Shown: piece by piece, positions 46,115 through 53,863 of the stretch
How positions within the stretch are numbered: the first letter of the stretch is position 1
Layout of the letters: every line of letters starts with the position of its first letter
Assembly: GCF_900100875.1 (NCBI RefSeq)
Contig: NZ_FNKQ01000001.1
Coordinates: 1-64,000, forward strand
Length of the DNA stretch: 64,000 nucleotides
Origin: Halopelagius longus
GTDB lineage: Archaea; Halobacteriota; Halobacteria; Halobacteriales; Haloferacaceae
Direction of reading: 5' to 3'
Translations under genes and position numbers: made by a program
Notes under the pieces: model-generated
What the model saw: the letters and a program-made list of their open reading frames with translations, nothing else
The model's database searches: none
What the model was told of the DNA's origin: nothing

Positions 46115-46465
46115 CGGTAAGGGGTGAGAGCGGCTGAGATATAACTCCGTACGAGGGGTGGGTACGTATCTACGTTCGCCCGCGTTGTTCGCTGAACGTA
46201 CACCCTATATCCAAAGTGTATAATCTTCGTTCTCCGCCGTTCTGAGTGCCCTACACCGGTTTCGTGTTTTCACTTTGGATACGGTAGTAGTTCCGGAACC
46301 GCCGGTTTTGGTGAGGGATGAGGGTGAGATGTAACTCCATACGAGGGGTGGTTGTTCACTTCCACTCGTCCTCGACCACCGTGAGACACCCCACATCCAA
46401 AGTGTATAATCTCTATTTTCTAGTGTTCTGGGCCTCCTACTTCGATTCCGCGTTTTCATGTTGGG
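46115..46465. repeat. Imperfect tandem repeat, unit about 186-190 bp
   Basis: Two head-to-tail copies. Matching anchors: CTCCGTACGAGGGGTGG at 46145 and CTCCATACGAGGGGTGG at 46335; ATCCAAAGTGTATAATCT at 46209 and 46395; GTTTTCA near each end. AGTGTATAATC could be a plus-strand TATA box. On the minus strand the copies read as KTRNRxRxxRTxENxDYTLW, but no start or stable frame supports a protein. Flanking parts are less conserved. Confidence 0.6.
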
Positions 46466-46721
46466 TTCGGCAAGGAGTGTTTCGGAACGAACGTGCGGAC
46501 GCCGATGAGTCGGTCGCTGAGTCTGTCATACGTCCACACATTCCGTCTCTGAGGTTCGCCCCTTCGATGGGTCGTAGTACATATTTCTCACTTCGACCGC
46601 TGAGAGCGCGTTCCACGGCCTCTGCTGAGGGGTAGGCGACGCCGTCGACGATGTACTCGTTTCAAATGTCTCCGTTTTCGTTCCGGTGGACCCGAGCGAC
46701 AACTCGAGGACGCTCACTCAT
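46437..46721 (-). pseudogene. Small gene with in-frame stop at codon 20
   Basis: The frame begins MSERPRVVARVHRNENGDI, meets TGA, and continues NEYIVDGVAYPSAEAVERAL and LRPIEGANLRDGMCG to a TAG at 46437. Both halves look like one acidic halo protein of about 94 residues; the stop (GACATTTGAAAC) seems a point mutation. A restart is unlikely because no ATG follows closely. Third in line after two small overlapping genes. Confidence 0.55.
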
Positions 46722-46797
46722 CGTCGATGCCCTCCCATGTGCAATGCCCGTAGCATTTTCGCCACGGTCCAGAGACGAGGGTGCGTTCCTTCACCTG

Positions 46798-46998
46798 CTA
46801 CGTAGCATCGTCTGAAATCGTTGCAGACCGGCAGTCAGGAACGGGTTCGTCGGCGTCGAGGTCGGGGTTGTGGATTCGCTTCTGCCCGCCGCCTTTCTTC
46901 TCAACAACTGGTTCGTTGTATCCCTGCGCCCACTCCCGGAGATCGTCTGCTTCGTTCCGAACGACTGCTTCACCATCGCAAGGCGCAGGTTTACTCAT
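46798..46998 (-). CDS. Small acidic plasmid-type protein, unknown function
   Basis: A 66-aa protein: CDGEAVVRNEADDLREWAQG, then a basic patch (EKKGGGQKRIHNPDLDADE). Its ATG lies inside the last codons of the upstream gene (ATGAGTAA overlap), so the two are translated together. No motif beyond one Cys at each end. Confidence 0.6.
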   Translation of the reverse strand: MSKPAPCDGEAVVRNEADDLREWAQGYNEPVVEKKGGGQKRIHNPDLDADEPVPDCRSATISDDAT

Positions 46999-47242
46999 CG
47001 TTGGATTCCTCCATGTGACTCTTCCGTGGCACATCCCGGAGGTCCTCGATTTGGATGTCGAGACCGTCGGCGAGAACGCCGAAGGGGACGTGACCGAGGC
47101 TGTCTTCCCATGGCTCGGTCCCTTTAACCGTACGAGCGAGATCCTCCTCAACGATTTGTTGTAACCTGCTGACCGCTGCGCGGAGTTCGTTCAGGTGTTC
47201 AACATCGACGAGGAAGACGAATAATGGAAGACCCGTTTTCAC
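46991..47242 (-). CDS. Small helical protein, unknown function
   Basis: An 83-aa frame with HLNELRAAVSRLQQIVEEDL (helix), then FGVLADGLDIQIEDLRDVP. It overlaps the next gene by eight bases. The only start is GTG at 47242, which falls inside the relic of a ParB-like gene on the other strand, so the original 5' end may have been replaced. Confidence 0.55.
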   Translation of the reverse strand: MKTGLPLFVFLVDVEHLNELRAAVSRLQQIVEEDLARTVKGTEPWEDSLGHVPFGVLADGLDIQIEDLRDVPRKSHMEESNDE

Positions 47243-47323
47243 AACCTCGCTGGCGACCGATTCCGGGGCGAGAAAGTCATCCGCGAAGAGCTAACGAAGG
47301 CTGGCACCAGCGACGATTCATGA
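47224..47323 (+). pseudogene. Broken copy of the ParB-like gene's 5' end
   Basis: ATG then codons for MEDPF, one extra T, and, in the shifted frame, HNLAGDRFRGEKVIREEL ending at TGA 47321-47323. It matches the 5' end of the gene at 48505 (MGNPFHDLADDRFRAEKVIV) both in DNA and in the upstream TAATGG. Only about 70 bases are homologous; the rest is gone. Confidence 0.6.
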
Positions 47324-47896
47324 CCCCAGACCGGGTGATTCGTGTCTCTGAACCCTATCGAATAGCCAGTAGACACCAGCAACAAACATGAATAGGACAC
47401 TAAACAGCGAAGAGAGAAAGCCCAGAAGCACGATTCCGTCCATCACTTCGTATGGGATCTCCACACTAAGTGCTGTTGAGGTCAAAAATACCGTGATAAG
47501 AAAACTCCCTCCTACCCCAATGAACAAAGCAATGACTGCAAGTTGGACGTGAGTCTGGCTGATAAACTCAGAAACCGTAGTTTCGTCACTCTTCTTGGGT
47601 CCAACCTCAACGTCAGGAGGGACGGGCCACTTTGAAACCTGATTGGTGACCCAGTACACCCTTCCATTCGCCCCTTGACAGCTACTAACTACATCTATCT
47701 CTTCAAGGAGATCAAGGCGGTCCTTGACTCCCTGTCGACTCATCCCCAGTTTGTTCATCAAGTATTTCACGCTAACAAACGGCCGGGGGGCCGTCTGAAT
47801 AGCGTCCACGATGTGGTGATCCTGTGTTTCCCGTCGCTCGTTGACATCGATTTTCTCATCTATCCACTCTGGAACATCGGGCAATCCATCACTCAT
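47318..47896 (-). CDS. Winged-helix protein with two C-terminal membrane segments
   Basis: A 192-aa protein. Residues 20-85 form a winged helix (FVSVKYLMNKLGMSRQGVKDRLDLLEEIDVV); two hydrophobic helices (about 120-142 and 154-180) follow. Typical of haloarchaeal plasmids and viruses. The ATG at 47896 (MSDGLPDVPEW) is preferred to 47911. Probably a membrane-tethered regulator of element functions. Confidence 0.68.
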   Translation of the reverse strand: MSDGLPDVPEWIDEKIDVNERRETQDHHIVDAIQTAPRPFVSVKYLMNKLGMSRQGVKDRLDLLEEIDVVSSCQGANGRVYWVTNQVSKWPVPPDVEVGPKKSDETTVSEFISQTHVQLAVIALFIGVGGSFLITVFLTSTALSVEIPYEVMDGIVLLGFLSSLFSVLFMFVAGVYWLFDRVQRHESPGLGS

Positions 47897-48014
47897 CCTC
47901 TGAGTTGGCACCCCTCAACTCTCCCCGAACCGTCATGGAATCGGCGTGTTGGGACATATCAACTCCCAATTCAAGTCATCACACTAAGTAGTCACGGTGA
48001 GTGAATTTCTGTGT

Positions 48015-48221
48015 ATGTCGAAGATAAGACGGCTCACCAAGGGCCAGCCAAGGCGTGGAGGAGACGACGGCCGACACCCTGTCATCACCCTTCTAGCGAT
48101 CGCGACGGTAATTGGGTTACTCCCTGCGATAGTCATCGGGATAGGTCCCGCAGTAATCTCCACGGGGGCACTCGCGGCAATCTGGCTGTTGTTCCGTCGA
48201 CTCGGAGGTGAATGGCTGTGA
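48015..48221 (+). CDS. Small membrane protein
   Basis: A 68-aa protein with a basic N-terminus and two hydrophobic stretches (HPVITLLAIATVIGLLPAIV; AVISTGALAAIWLLF). Overlaps the next gene by 10 bases, so they form a pair. Possibly element-encoded holin-like or virion-type proteins; no family recognised. Confidence 0.58.
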   Translation: MSKIRRLTKGQPRRGGDDGRHPVITLLAIATVIGLLPAIVIGIGPAVISTGALAAIWLLFRRLGGEWL

Positions 48222-48409
48222 GCGGTGAAGACATAGTAGAGTTGGGCATCGCGGGTGTCGTACTGATACTACTGGGGTCAGCCCTCGCTCCGATACTCCC
48301 GTTCAATTTCGCGGCCATTGGATGGCTGATGATTGCGTTAGCAGTATTCTTGGCGCTCGCTATGGTTGTTGTCGGGGCCGCTCAGGTCCTTGACGCCATA
48401 TCTGGGTGA
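48212..48409 (+). CDS. Small membrane protein
   Basis: A 65-aa protein with two hydrophobic helices (GIAGVVLILLGSALAPILP; WLMIALAVFLALAMVVVGA) and short acidic ends. Its start overlaps the preceding gene, indicating translational coupling. No motif recognised. Confidence 0.58.
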   Translation: MAVSGEDIVELGIAGVVLILLGSALAPILPFNFAAIGWLMIALAVFLALAMVVVGAAQVLDAISG

Positions 48410-48504
48410 CTGGAAAAGGCCGTCAAACCGGTTTTCTTGTCTTCGTTGAGGGACCGAACAACGTGTACCGTTATCTATGACGAACGTGCGCTTCTGACTG
48501 AATA

Positions 48505-48641
48505 ATGGGGAATCCATTCCACGACCTCGCTGACGACCGATTCCGGGCTGAGAAAGTAATCGTCCGGAAGGGACAGAGTTCTACTATGGATGGCTACGAC
48601 TCTGGCACTACCACCGACCGGCTGTCCTGCTCGACGGCGCG
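48505..48641 (+). other. Frameshifted N-terminal part of the ParB-like gene
   Basis: From ATG 48505 the frame encodes MGNPFHDLADDRFRAEKVIV. Near 48560-48570 (GTCCGGAAGGGACAG) the sense passes to another frame, EGTEFYYGWLRLWHYHRPAV then LLDGAVKIGDEEG, which runs into the gene annotated from GTG 48642. Both parts look like coding sequence of one protein. Either a small deletion broke the gene or a frameshift is used. Confidence 0.55.
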
Positions 48642-49331
48642 GTGAAAATCGGGGACGAAGAAGGCGACGACGAGTATATCGGGTCAACCTACATCGACAG
48701 ACCCGAAATCGTCCACAGCGAACAGACCGAGCCGCCGATTGAAGAAGTGCCTCCGAGTGCGATCCAACCCTCCCCGTACACTCAGCGTACGTTCGACGAC
48801 CCCGACTTCCTCCAATACGTCCGGCAGGTCCGGTCACAGGGGCACCTCGGGTCGTTCCCTGTTGTTCGACCCATCGAAGATGGGTATGAGGTCGTGAGCG
48901 GTCATAAACGGAGCGAGGCCGCGAAGCAAGCCGGACTACAGTCTATTCCGGTGTTCGTGACAGAGATGAGTGACTGGGAAGCCGCCGTCTGGTTCGTCGA
49001 CGAGCATATCCCCATCACGGAGGACGAAATGCACGACGGATTCAAGGCCCAGCACCGGGGCTGGTATCGGGAAGAAGCGGTCGAGGGCGCGTTAGACGAA
49101 CTCGTTGACCGATGGGGAGAAGAGAAAGCCCGTGAACACCCCGTTGTTCGGCGCTGGCTCGATGGTGAGGTCATTTCGGATGACGAAGAGGAGGAGGAGA
49201 ATGAGGACGACGCTCCGAACAGCGATGAGGCAGAAGTCGTTCCGGACAACGAAGACGATGAGAACGAGGATGGCACTCCGGACAACGACGATACAGAACT
49301 CGCTCAGGAAGAAGACGCCGTGGAAGCCTGA
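48642..49331 (+). CDS. ParB/Sulfiredoxin-fold protein (5' part frameshifted)
   Basis: A 229-aa frame. EVPPSAIQPSPYTQRTFDDP and FPVVRPIEDGYEVVSGHKRSEAAKQAG form the ParB N-terminal (ParB/Srx) domain with its GHKR box; a helical part follows (VDRWGEEKAREHPVVRRWLD), then a very acidic tail of Glu/Asp repeats. GTG 48642 is the first start in frame, but homology seems to continue upstream out of frame. It lies 3 kb from parA and may bind the element's partition site or act as a nuclease/NTPase of the ParB-like class. Confidence 0.75.
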   Translation: MKIGDEEGDDEYIGSTYIDRPEIVHSEQTEPPIEEVPPSAIQPSPYTQRTFDDPDFLQYVRQVRSQGHLGSFPVVRPIEDGYEVVSGHKRSEAAKQAGLQSIPVFVTEMSDWEAAVWFVDEHIPITEDEMHDGFKAQHRGWYREEAVEGALDELVDRWGEEKAREHPVVRRWLDGEVISDDEEEEENEDDAPNSDEAEVVPDNEDDENEDGTPDNDDTELAQEEDAVEA

Positions 49332-49553
49332 CTAACCCATCCGGTAGAGCGTCGCAACTTCTCTGTCTTTGAGACTTGTTGCACCGTTCAGTTGGTCCCG
49401 TTCTTCTGGTTCCAGTACGAGGTATTCCTCGCCTCTCTCAACACGGTTCCCCAACCCTACAACCAGATCTTCGCCGCTCTTGTACGCTTTCCGCTGGTCT
49501 GCGGCAGCGAGGATGGCGAACGCTGTATCCATCGGGAGTTCCTGAAGAGACAT
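49332..49553 (-). CDS. Small protein, unknown function
   Basis: A 73-aa protein: SLQELPMDTAFAILAAADQR, KSGEDLVVGLGNRVERGEEY. Its stop is directly next to the stop of the ParB-like gene. ATG 49553 is preferred over 49583. No motif recognised. Confidence 0.5.
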   Translation of the reverse strand: MSLQELPMDTAFAILAAADQRKAYKSGEDLVVGLGNRVERGEEYLVLEPEERDQLNGATSLKDREVATLYRMG

Positions 49554-49672
49554 CCGCTTCCTTATCCCAGTTAGAAAACCCAATCATCTAGATTGATATG
49601 AATCGCTTCTGGAACGGACGAACAAGAGCAGAAGGTAAACAACTATACTGCCGCGACACGGAAAAACTGTGT

Positions 49673-49891
49673 ATGAGCGAGGCCCATACTTCGGACGGGG
49701 AGGACCATGTCATCCTTACCTATGAGGATGGCATCTACGTCGCTGAGGACCCCGAAACCGGCGTCGCCAGTCAAGGGTCAACCCGGCCTGAAGCCCTAAC
49801 TAACCTCGCCGAAGCAATCGAACTCCATCTTTCTCCTATTCCGGACGACGTCGAGGACGACCTAGAACCGTCCTCGGCACCGTGGCTGTAG
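49673..49891 (+). CDS. hicB: HicB-family antitoxin
   Basis: A 72-aa HicB-type protein: VILTYEDGIYVAEDPETGVA then GSTRPEALTNLAEAIELHL, the partial RNase-H-like fold of HicB antitoxins. It precedes the HicA gene by 125 bases. ATG at 49673 begins the core; an ATG at 49598 would add a sequence without family match. HicB binds HicA and represses the operon. Confidence 0.85.
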   Translation: MSEAHTSDGEDHVILTYEDGIYVAEDPETGVASQGSTRPEALTNLAEAIELHLSPIPDDVEDDLEPSSAPWL

Positions 49892-49986
49892 TCCGAGTCT
49901 TGTAGCCTCGAAGTAGTGCCCCTAGAGACCCGTAGCCCCCTTCACGTGCGCACGGGAACACTCTATGACACCGAGAAACCGGGGGG

Positions 49987-49995
49987 ATTTTTAAG
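49987..49995 (+). promoter_or_regulatory. TATA box of hicA
   Basis: ATTTTTAAG lies 22-30 bases before the GTG at 50017, the spacing of a leaderless archaeal message. It suggests that the toxin has its own promoter apart from hicB. Confidence 0.45.
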
Positions 49996-50016
49996 TTGCC
50001 GACCGCCTGTGAATCT

Positions 50017-50262
50017 GTGACTCGCCGCACGTTCTCGGGCCGGGAGGCCGTCAAAGCCCTCCGGAAACACGACTTCAAGATAGCCAACCGGGGCGGGAGC
50101 CATGTCACCCTCGTCTACAGACATCCCGAGACCGACGAGTACCGCCGAGTGACCGTCGTGATGCACGACGAAATAGCGACAGGAACACTTCAGAAAATCG
50201 CGAAGCAGGCCGGAGCCGATGACTTCCAGAAGTTCTGCGAGTGGATCGGCGATACTCTATGA
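50017..50262 (+). CDS. hicA: HicA-family mRNA interferase toxin
   Basis: An 81-aa dsRBD-like toxin: FSGREAVKALRKHDFKIANR, then GGSHVTLVYRH with the catalytic His, VTVVMHDEIATGTLQKIAKQ. The full HicA length is present and the active-site His is kept. With hicB it forms a type II toxin-antitoxin pair that stabilises the element. GTG start supported by the TATA position. Confidence 0.87.
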   Translation: MTRRTFSGREAVKALRKHDFKIANRGGSHVTLVYRHPETDEYRRVTVVMHDEIATGTLQKIAKQAGADDFQKFCEWIGDTL

Positions 50263-50321
50263 CGCCGATATTCAGGGACTCGACTGATCAGCACATAGGT
50301 CTCACGACTGACTAAGAAAGA

Positions 50322-51149
50322 ATGCAGGATTTCATTGTGGACGATCAGCCACGGTCACGGTCTATCGGATTTGATGCTACAGACAGGCAGAATGTGGTCG
50401 TGACCGTTGGCGTTCTTCTGAACCGAACACAGGAAGCGTCACTTCTTGATGACTTATATCGGACAATCTCTGATGACGGCTATCTACCATTCCGGACAAA
50501 GAGCCGCGACCTCTCTCTTCCATCACAGAAGGTAGTAGATATTCTCCGTCGATGTAATGGGAAAGTCGGCATCTGTGTCCACACCGACGATGTCAAACTC
50601 CCGTTTGCTGAGGCAGTCCATTCTGCGATGATCCTTAACAATCTGGGCGTTACTACGGACGATACTATCGCCATTGTTGATGGAGACGAATCTCGAGCCG
50701 AGAAATTATATCAGGGGGCCTCAGCGATCGATATTGTTCCACCTTCGATAGTGAACTGTGTCCGATCAGAACTCTATTATCCACATCTCCTTCTGGCCGA
50801 CCTTGTAGCGGGTATCATAGCAGACGCCGTCTCGGAGGATTCTGCCGTTCTTTCTTCTATCTCACCGGAGGGGCCAGTAGAGGCAATAATAAATACAACT
50901 CAAGACTCTCAGCAAGGGTTCTGGGGACGTGGTTATTCTGCTGTCGCACGCGGGGAAGGAGAAGTACAACGGGCAACATACGAACAACGGTATGCTAGCT
51001 CACTCCGCGAGCGTGTGACATGCTGGTTCAACGGGAGTTTTGGGCAAACTCATGCACCTCCACCAGAGAGCGACGGAGTTCAACCGGTAGTGGGAAGACT
51101 CAACGCAATAGGCTGTAGCGATGTCGCTATGTGGTTAGATAGTCAGTAG
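50322..51149 (+). CDS. RNase H-like fold protein (DUF3800/DUF2209-like)
   Basis: A 275-aa protein. IGFDATDRQNVVVTVGVLL (first strand with Asp), VVDILRRCNGKVGICVHTDD, TIAIVDGDESRAEKLY and YYPHLLLADLVAGIIADAV give the spaced acidic residues of an RNase-H-like nuclease. Family placement is by pattern only. It follows hicA by 59 bases. Role unknown; such proteins occur in mobile elements. Confidence 0.6.
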   Translation: MQDFIVDDQPRSRSIGFDATDRQNVVVTVGVLLNRTQEASLLDDLYRTISDDGYLPFRTKSRDLSLPSQKVVDILRRCNGKVGICVHTDDVKLPFAEAVHSAMILNNLGVTTDDTIAIVDGDESRAEKLYQGASAIDIVPPSIVNCVRSELYYPHLLLADLVAGIIADAVSEDSAVLSSISPEGPVEAIINTTQDSQQGFWGRGYSAVARGEGEVQRATYEQRYASSLRERVTCWFNGSFGQTHAPPPESDGVQPVVGRLNAIGCSDVAMWLDSQ

Positions 51150-51159
51150 GAAAAGGCAC

Positions 51160-51339
51160 AGATTCCCGCCTCCACCCCCGTTTCCACGTGGGACCTATCC
51201 GAGGACGCGCATTGAGTTTCTAAACGATCACGTCCCCGTTCGGACCACGTCTTACCGGGTGTGGCAGGAGTGGTGCGACGGGCTTCAAACGCCGGTGCCT
51301 GCGGCGCTCCATCTAGTAAGTGGGAGACACCCGTATTAG
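51160..51339 (+). pseudogene. Coding remnant
   Basis: An open frame without start reads YPRTRIEFLNDHVPVRTTSY, RVWQEWCDGLQTPVPAAL and HLVSGRHPY, ending at TAG 51337-51339. It looks like the C-terminal end of a larger protein. An overlapping frame (51261-51605) has no convincing halo character, so I do not call it. Confidence 0.35.
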
Positions 51340-51639
51340 AAGTTGTCCTTTATTTTGCGAGGAGAGAGGATGATTCTACAGAGAGAAACCACCTCTTCCA
51401 GAACGAATCAAGTGACTACAGAGATCAAGTTGTAGCCGAGTTCTTGAATCTTGAGCCGATTCCGTTGCACGCTCAGACGAGGCAACAGAAACTCCTAGTA
51501 GAAATTGATCGAACACGTCGAGCTAATCGAATGTCGATGTGGGGAGGAGGGAAGCAACGCCCCAGAATGAGATGTTTGGAGTCTGATTTAGAATCCCTCA
51601 GTTAGCAGTAATGAAGAGGGGGATTAACCGTGCAGAGTC

Positions 51640-51830
51640 GGCTTAGTTGGATGTACTTCTATCCGTCTGTATGGATGGACATCTATGCAGCCAGATGTAC
51701 AGACATCCGTATGTAAATATGGTTGTACAGCCGGTTGTCTGTAAATACAGACTACAAGAAATATTACTAGTAAGCCAACAAGTAAACTGTAGAGGTTACT
51801 CGTCAGTAAACCGGCTGACCCCCGGATATA
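51640..51830. repeat. Iteron-like and palindromic repeat region (copy 2 of the 45.3 kb site)
   Basis: Repeated words GGATGTAC, TGTACAGACATCC, GTTGTACAGCC and CTGTCTGTA lie at 51650-51745. TCTGTAAATACAGA (51738-51751) is a perfect palindrome. CAGACTACAAGA plus ATTACTAGTAA (51748-51773) copies the site at 45295-45320, and AGTAAACC words follow. It lies 650 bases before parA. Candidate replication origin, partition site or operator. Confidence 0.5.
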
Positions 51831-52453
51831 TCACCTCACTCATAGTTTTTGAAACTCTATAGCCACTAGTGGATAGCCCATTAGAGAGATGACTCCGTTG
51901 GTGCTCGTTCCGGTACGTGATAGCAGCAGAGGAGGAACACGACTATAGACCGTAGTGGCTCTGTTTAGAGCCTTAGTTAGTAATAGAGAGCGCGTGCTAA
52001 ATACGGTGGATGTGTCGAGCCGACTACGGAAATTGACTGTTGTGGGAGGTATCAGGAAGGCCAAGATATCCGACCCTGCACAGGAGCGCGTTCCGGATGC
52101 GTTAGTCGCAACTAGAGAGATCAAGGCTCGTCGAGGAAGGCGTCATGGATTTCTTCGACTGTCATATCTCTGTGACCGTCTACGCCTTTTGGGAGTAAGG
52201 CCACTAAATCATACTCGCCCTCATATAGATCTATTAACGTACGCTCTCCTCTCTGAGCCGTTCTTCTGTATTCTGGAACGGATCTTTGAATTAGGAGATT
52301 CGTACATTTCTGTTGGTACGTTTCGATGGTACAGTAATTAAGCAACAGAAGTTAGACTAAGACGTTATACTCAATATTCAGCCTAATCTAAACAAGTTCT
52401 TGGTTAGTTTACGATACGTATTTGCTTATTTAGTTTGACTGTCTATACGAGTT
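51831..52453. other. Intergenic stretch before parA
   Basis: No gene with halo character is seen. Short frames on both strands (for example a 128-codon plus frame from 51955) lack acidic composition. From 52365 to 52440 words of the form TTAGTTTA/TAATCTAAAC recur (GTTAGACTAAG, CCTAATCTAAAC, GGTTAGTTTACG, TTTAGTTTGAC), possibly operators for the partition operon. Confidence 0.4.
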
Positions 52454-52463
52454 AATTTTAATA
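52454..52463 (+). promoter_or_regulatory. TATA box of parA
   Basis: AATTTTAATA lies about 28 bases before the ATG at 52487, fitting a leaderless message beginning there rather than at ATG 52469. Confidence 0.45.
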
Positions 52464-52486
52464 CCAGAATGGCACTCGCTCCGAGT

Positions 52487-53317
52487 ATGTTGACCTACTC
52501 AACATATACTGAAGCAGGCGGAGTTGGGAAGACCACCCTTGCTGCCAACCTCGCACGTGCACACCACGACCACAACCGGAACGTGCTTGTCATAGATTTA
52601 GACCCTCAAGATGGAGATCTCACGTACCTACTCAACGTCGACGACGAACGAAAATCAGACAATGTCGATACACTCACCCACCACTTAGCCGGGATCGGCC
52701 AAGGCCCAGTCGAGCATCTCATTCAGACTACCGAAGAGGACATTGACATCATTCCTGCCCATAACTCTCTCGCAAACCTTGGAGACTGGTTCGCCCAAGC
52801 CGAGGAGCGGTTCGACGACTTCAACCGGCATACGCGATTACTCACCATCCTCCGGAACGCAGGAATCCAACAGAGATACGATACACTCATCATTGATCCG
52901 CCCGCCACGGAGGGGCCCCAACTGTATAATGCCCTTGCAGCGTCGCAAAACCTCGTTATCCCCATAGAACTCTCTGGCAAGGGGAAGCAGTCAATCGAGG
53001 GCCTCTCCTCTCTTGTTCGAGCGCTCGAACAAGAGATTAACACTACAATCGGTGTTTTAGCCGTCGTTCCGGACGGAATCAAACACACGACCGACCAATC
53101 CCACTACCGCAAGGAAATCGAATCTCTTGGCTTCGACGTCCCCGTCGTCATCGGTGAACGGGCATCACTCTTCGAAGGATGCTGGCGGCGACAATGCACG
53201 GCGTTCCGGTTCGTCGAAGAACATCGACATCGGAAACGCGGGTATGAGGAAGAGACGCTCGAAAAAATTCACGAGTTGGCTGAGTTCCTAGAGGCAACAG
53301 AAGAGGGAGGTGTCTAA
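52487..53317 (+). CDS. parA: ParA/Soj-family partition ATPase
   Basis: A 276-aa deviant Walker ATPase. TEAGGVGKTTLAANLA is the Walker A motif, with Glu-Ala in place of the usual signature Lys, as often in haloarchaea; VLVIDLDPQDGDLTYLL is Walker A', and YDTLIIDPPATEGPQLYNAL Walker B. The end is helical. It segregates the element when extrachromosomal. The last eight bases overlap the next gene. An ATG 18 bases upstream is the alternative start. Confidence 0.9.
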   Translation: MLTYSTYTEAGGVGKTTLAANLARAHHDHNRNVLVIDLDPQDGDLTYLLNVDDERKSDNVDTLTHHLAGIGQGPVEHLIQTTEEDIDIIPAHNSLANLGDWFAQAEERFDDFNRHTRLLTILRNAGIQQRYDTLIIDPPATEGPQLYNALAASQNLVIPIELSGKGKQSIEGLSSLVRALEQEINTTIGVLAVVPDGIKHTTDQSHYRKEIESLGFDVPVVIGERASLFEGCWRRQCTAFRFVEEHRHRKRGYEEETLEKIHELAEFLEATEEGGV

Positions 53318-53663
53318 GATGAAAAAAGGCTCCTCAGCAGATCCATTCAAAGAGACAGAGCAGGGAGGCACAGACCAAGCCACCGAGACAAATGAAGTCC
53401 AATTCGATCAGTCCCAAACCGATACAGAGAGACGGTATCCCTATCTGCTCCGCAGAAAGACAGCCAAGGATGAGCGAACAATGGTCCAATTCTTCCTGCA
53501 GGAAGAGACTACACGAAGGGGATCTCAAAGCAAGGTCGAAGTAGAGCAAGTCCTTAACGAAGAAATCCTCTTAACTGACTTCCGCGAAGCGGCATTTAGA
53601 GCAGGGCTTTTGCACCCAGAGTCAATAATAGAAATCCTCCAGACATGGGGATATGACCTCTGA
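53310..53663 (+). CDS. ParA-partner protein (ParB-like adaptor candidate)
   Basis: A 117-aa protein. A disordered Gln/Thr/Glu N-terminus is followed by RRKTAKDERTMVQFFLQEET and a C-terminal helical part (VEVEQVLNEEILLTDFREAA). The GTG start overlaps parA, so the pair is coupled, as for ParA plus a small centromere-binding partner. RTMVQFFL resembles a ribbon-helix-helix strand. ATG 53319 is an alternative start. Confidence 0.65.
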   Translation: MSKMKKGSSADPFKETEQGGTDQATETNEVQFDQSQTDTERRYPYLLRRKTAKDERTMVQFFLQEETTRRGSQSKVEVEQVLNEEILLTDFREAAFRAGLLHPESIIEILQTWGYDL

Positions 53664-53863
53664 GAAGGACGATTAGATAGAGAAAGGTTAGCATCGATCG
53701 ACCGAGTTCAGAATTTGAGCCAGAGCCGTTTCCTCGAACAAAAAGAATAGCTCAACGGAGAATTATGGCGACTTTGTCCTCAGTTCAGAAACCGAGTGGG
53801 AATCAGACAATGGAGAAGGTGAGAATGATATTGACTTTGGAGGATTCTACTAACCTGATGTAT
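53664..53863 (+). other. Gap with decayed coding sequence
   Basis: In two different frames the gap reads acidic or basic peptide-like stretches (SSEFEPEPFPRTKRIAQRRI; LSSETEWESDNGEGENDIDF) without a start. This suggests a small frameshifted remnant. No RNA or repeat is visible. Confidence 0.3.

Noticed and set aside
46205-46459. Repeat protein with two KTRNR...DYTLW copies
   Set aside because: Composition is not halo-like and the repeats are conserved at DNA words, not at codon positions; more likely regulatory DNA.
46115-46465. CRISPR array
   Set aside because: Only two diverged units of about 188 bp, no short identical repeats with unique spacers, no cas genes.
51261-51605. 114-codon plus-strand gene
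   Set aside because: Overlaps a different coding remnant, basic composition, and no recognisable promoter or family.
51955-52341. 128-codon plus-strand gene
   Set aside because: Arg/Leu-rich without acidic residues; no support from context.
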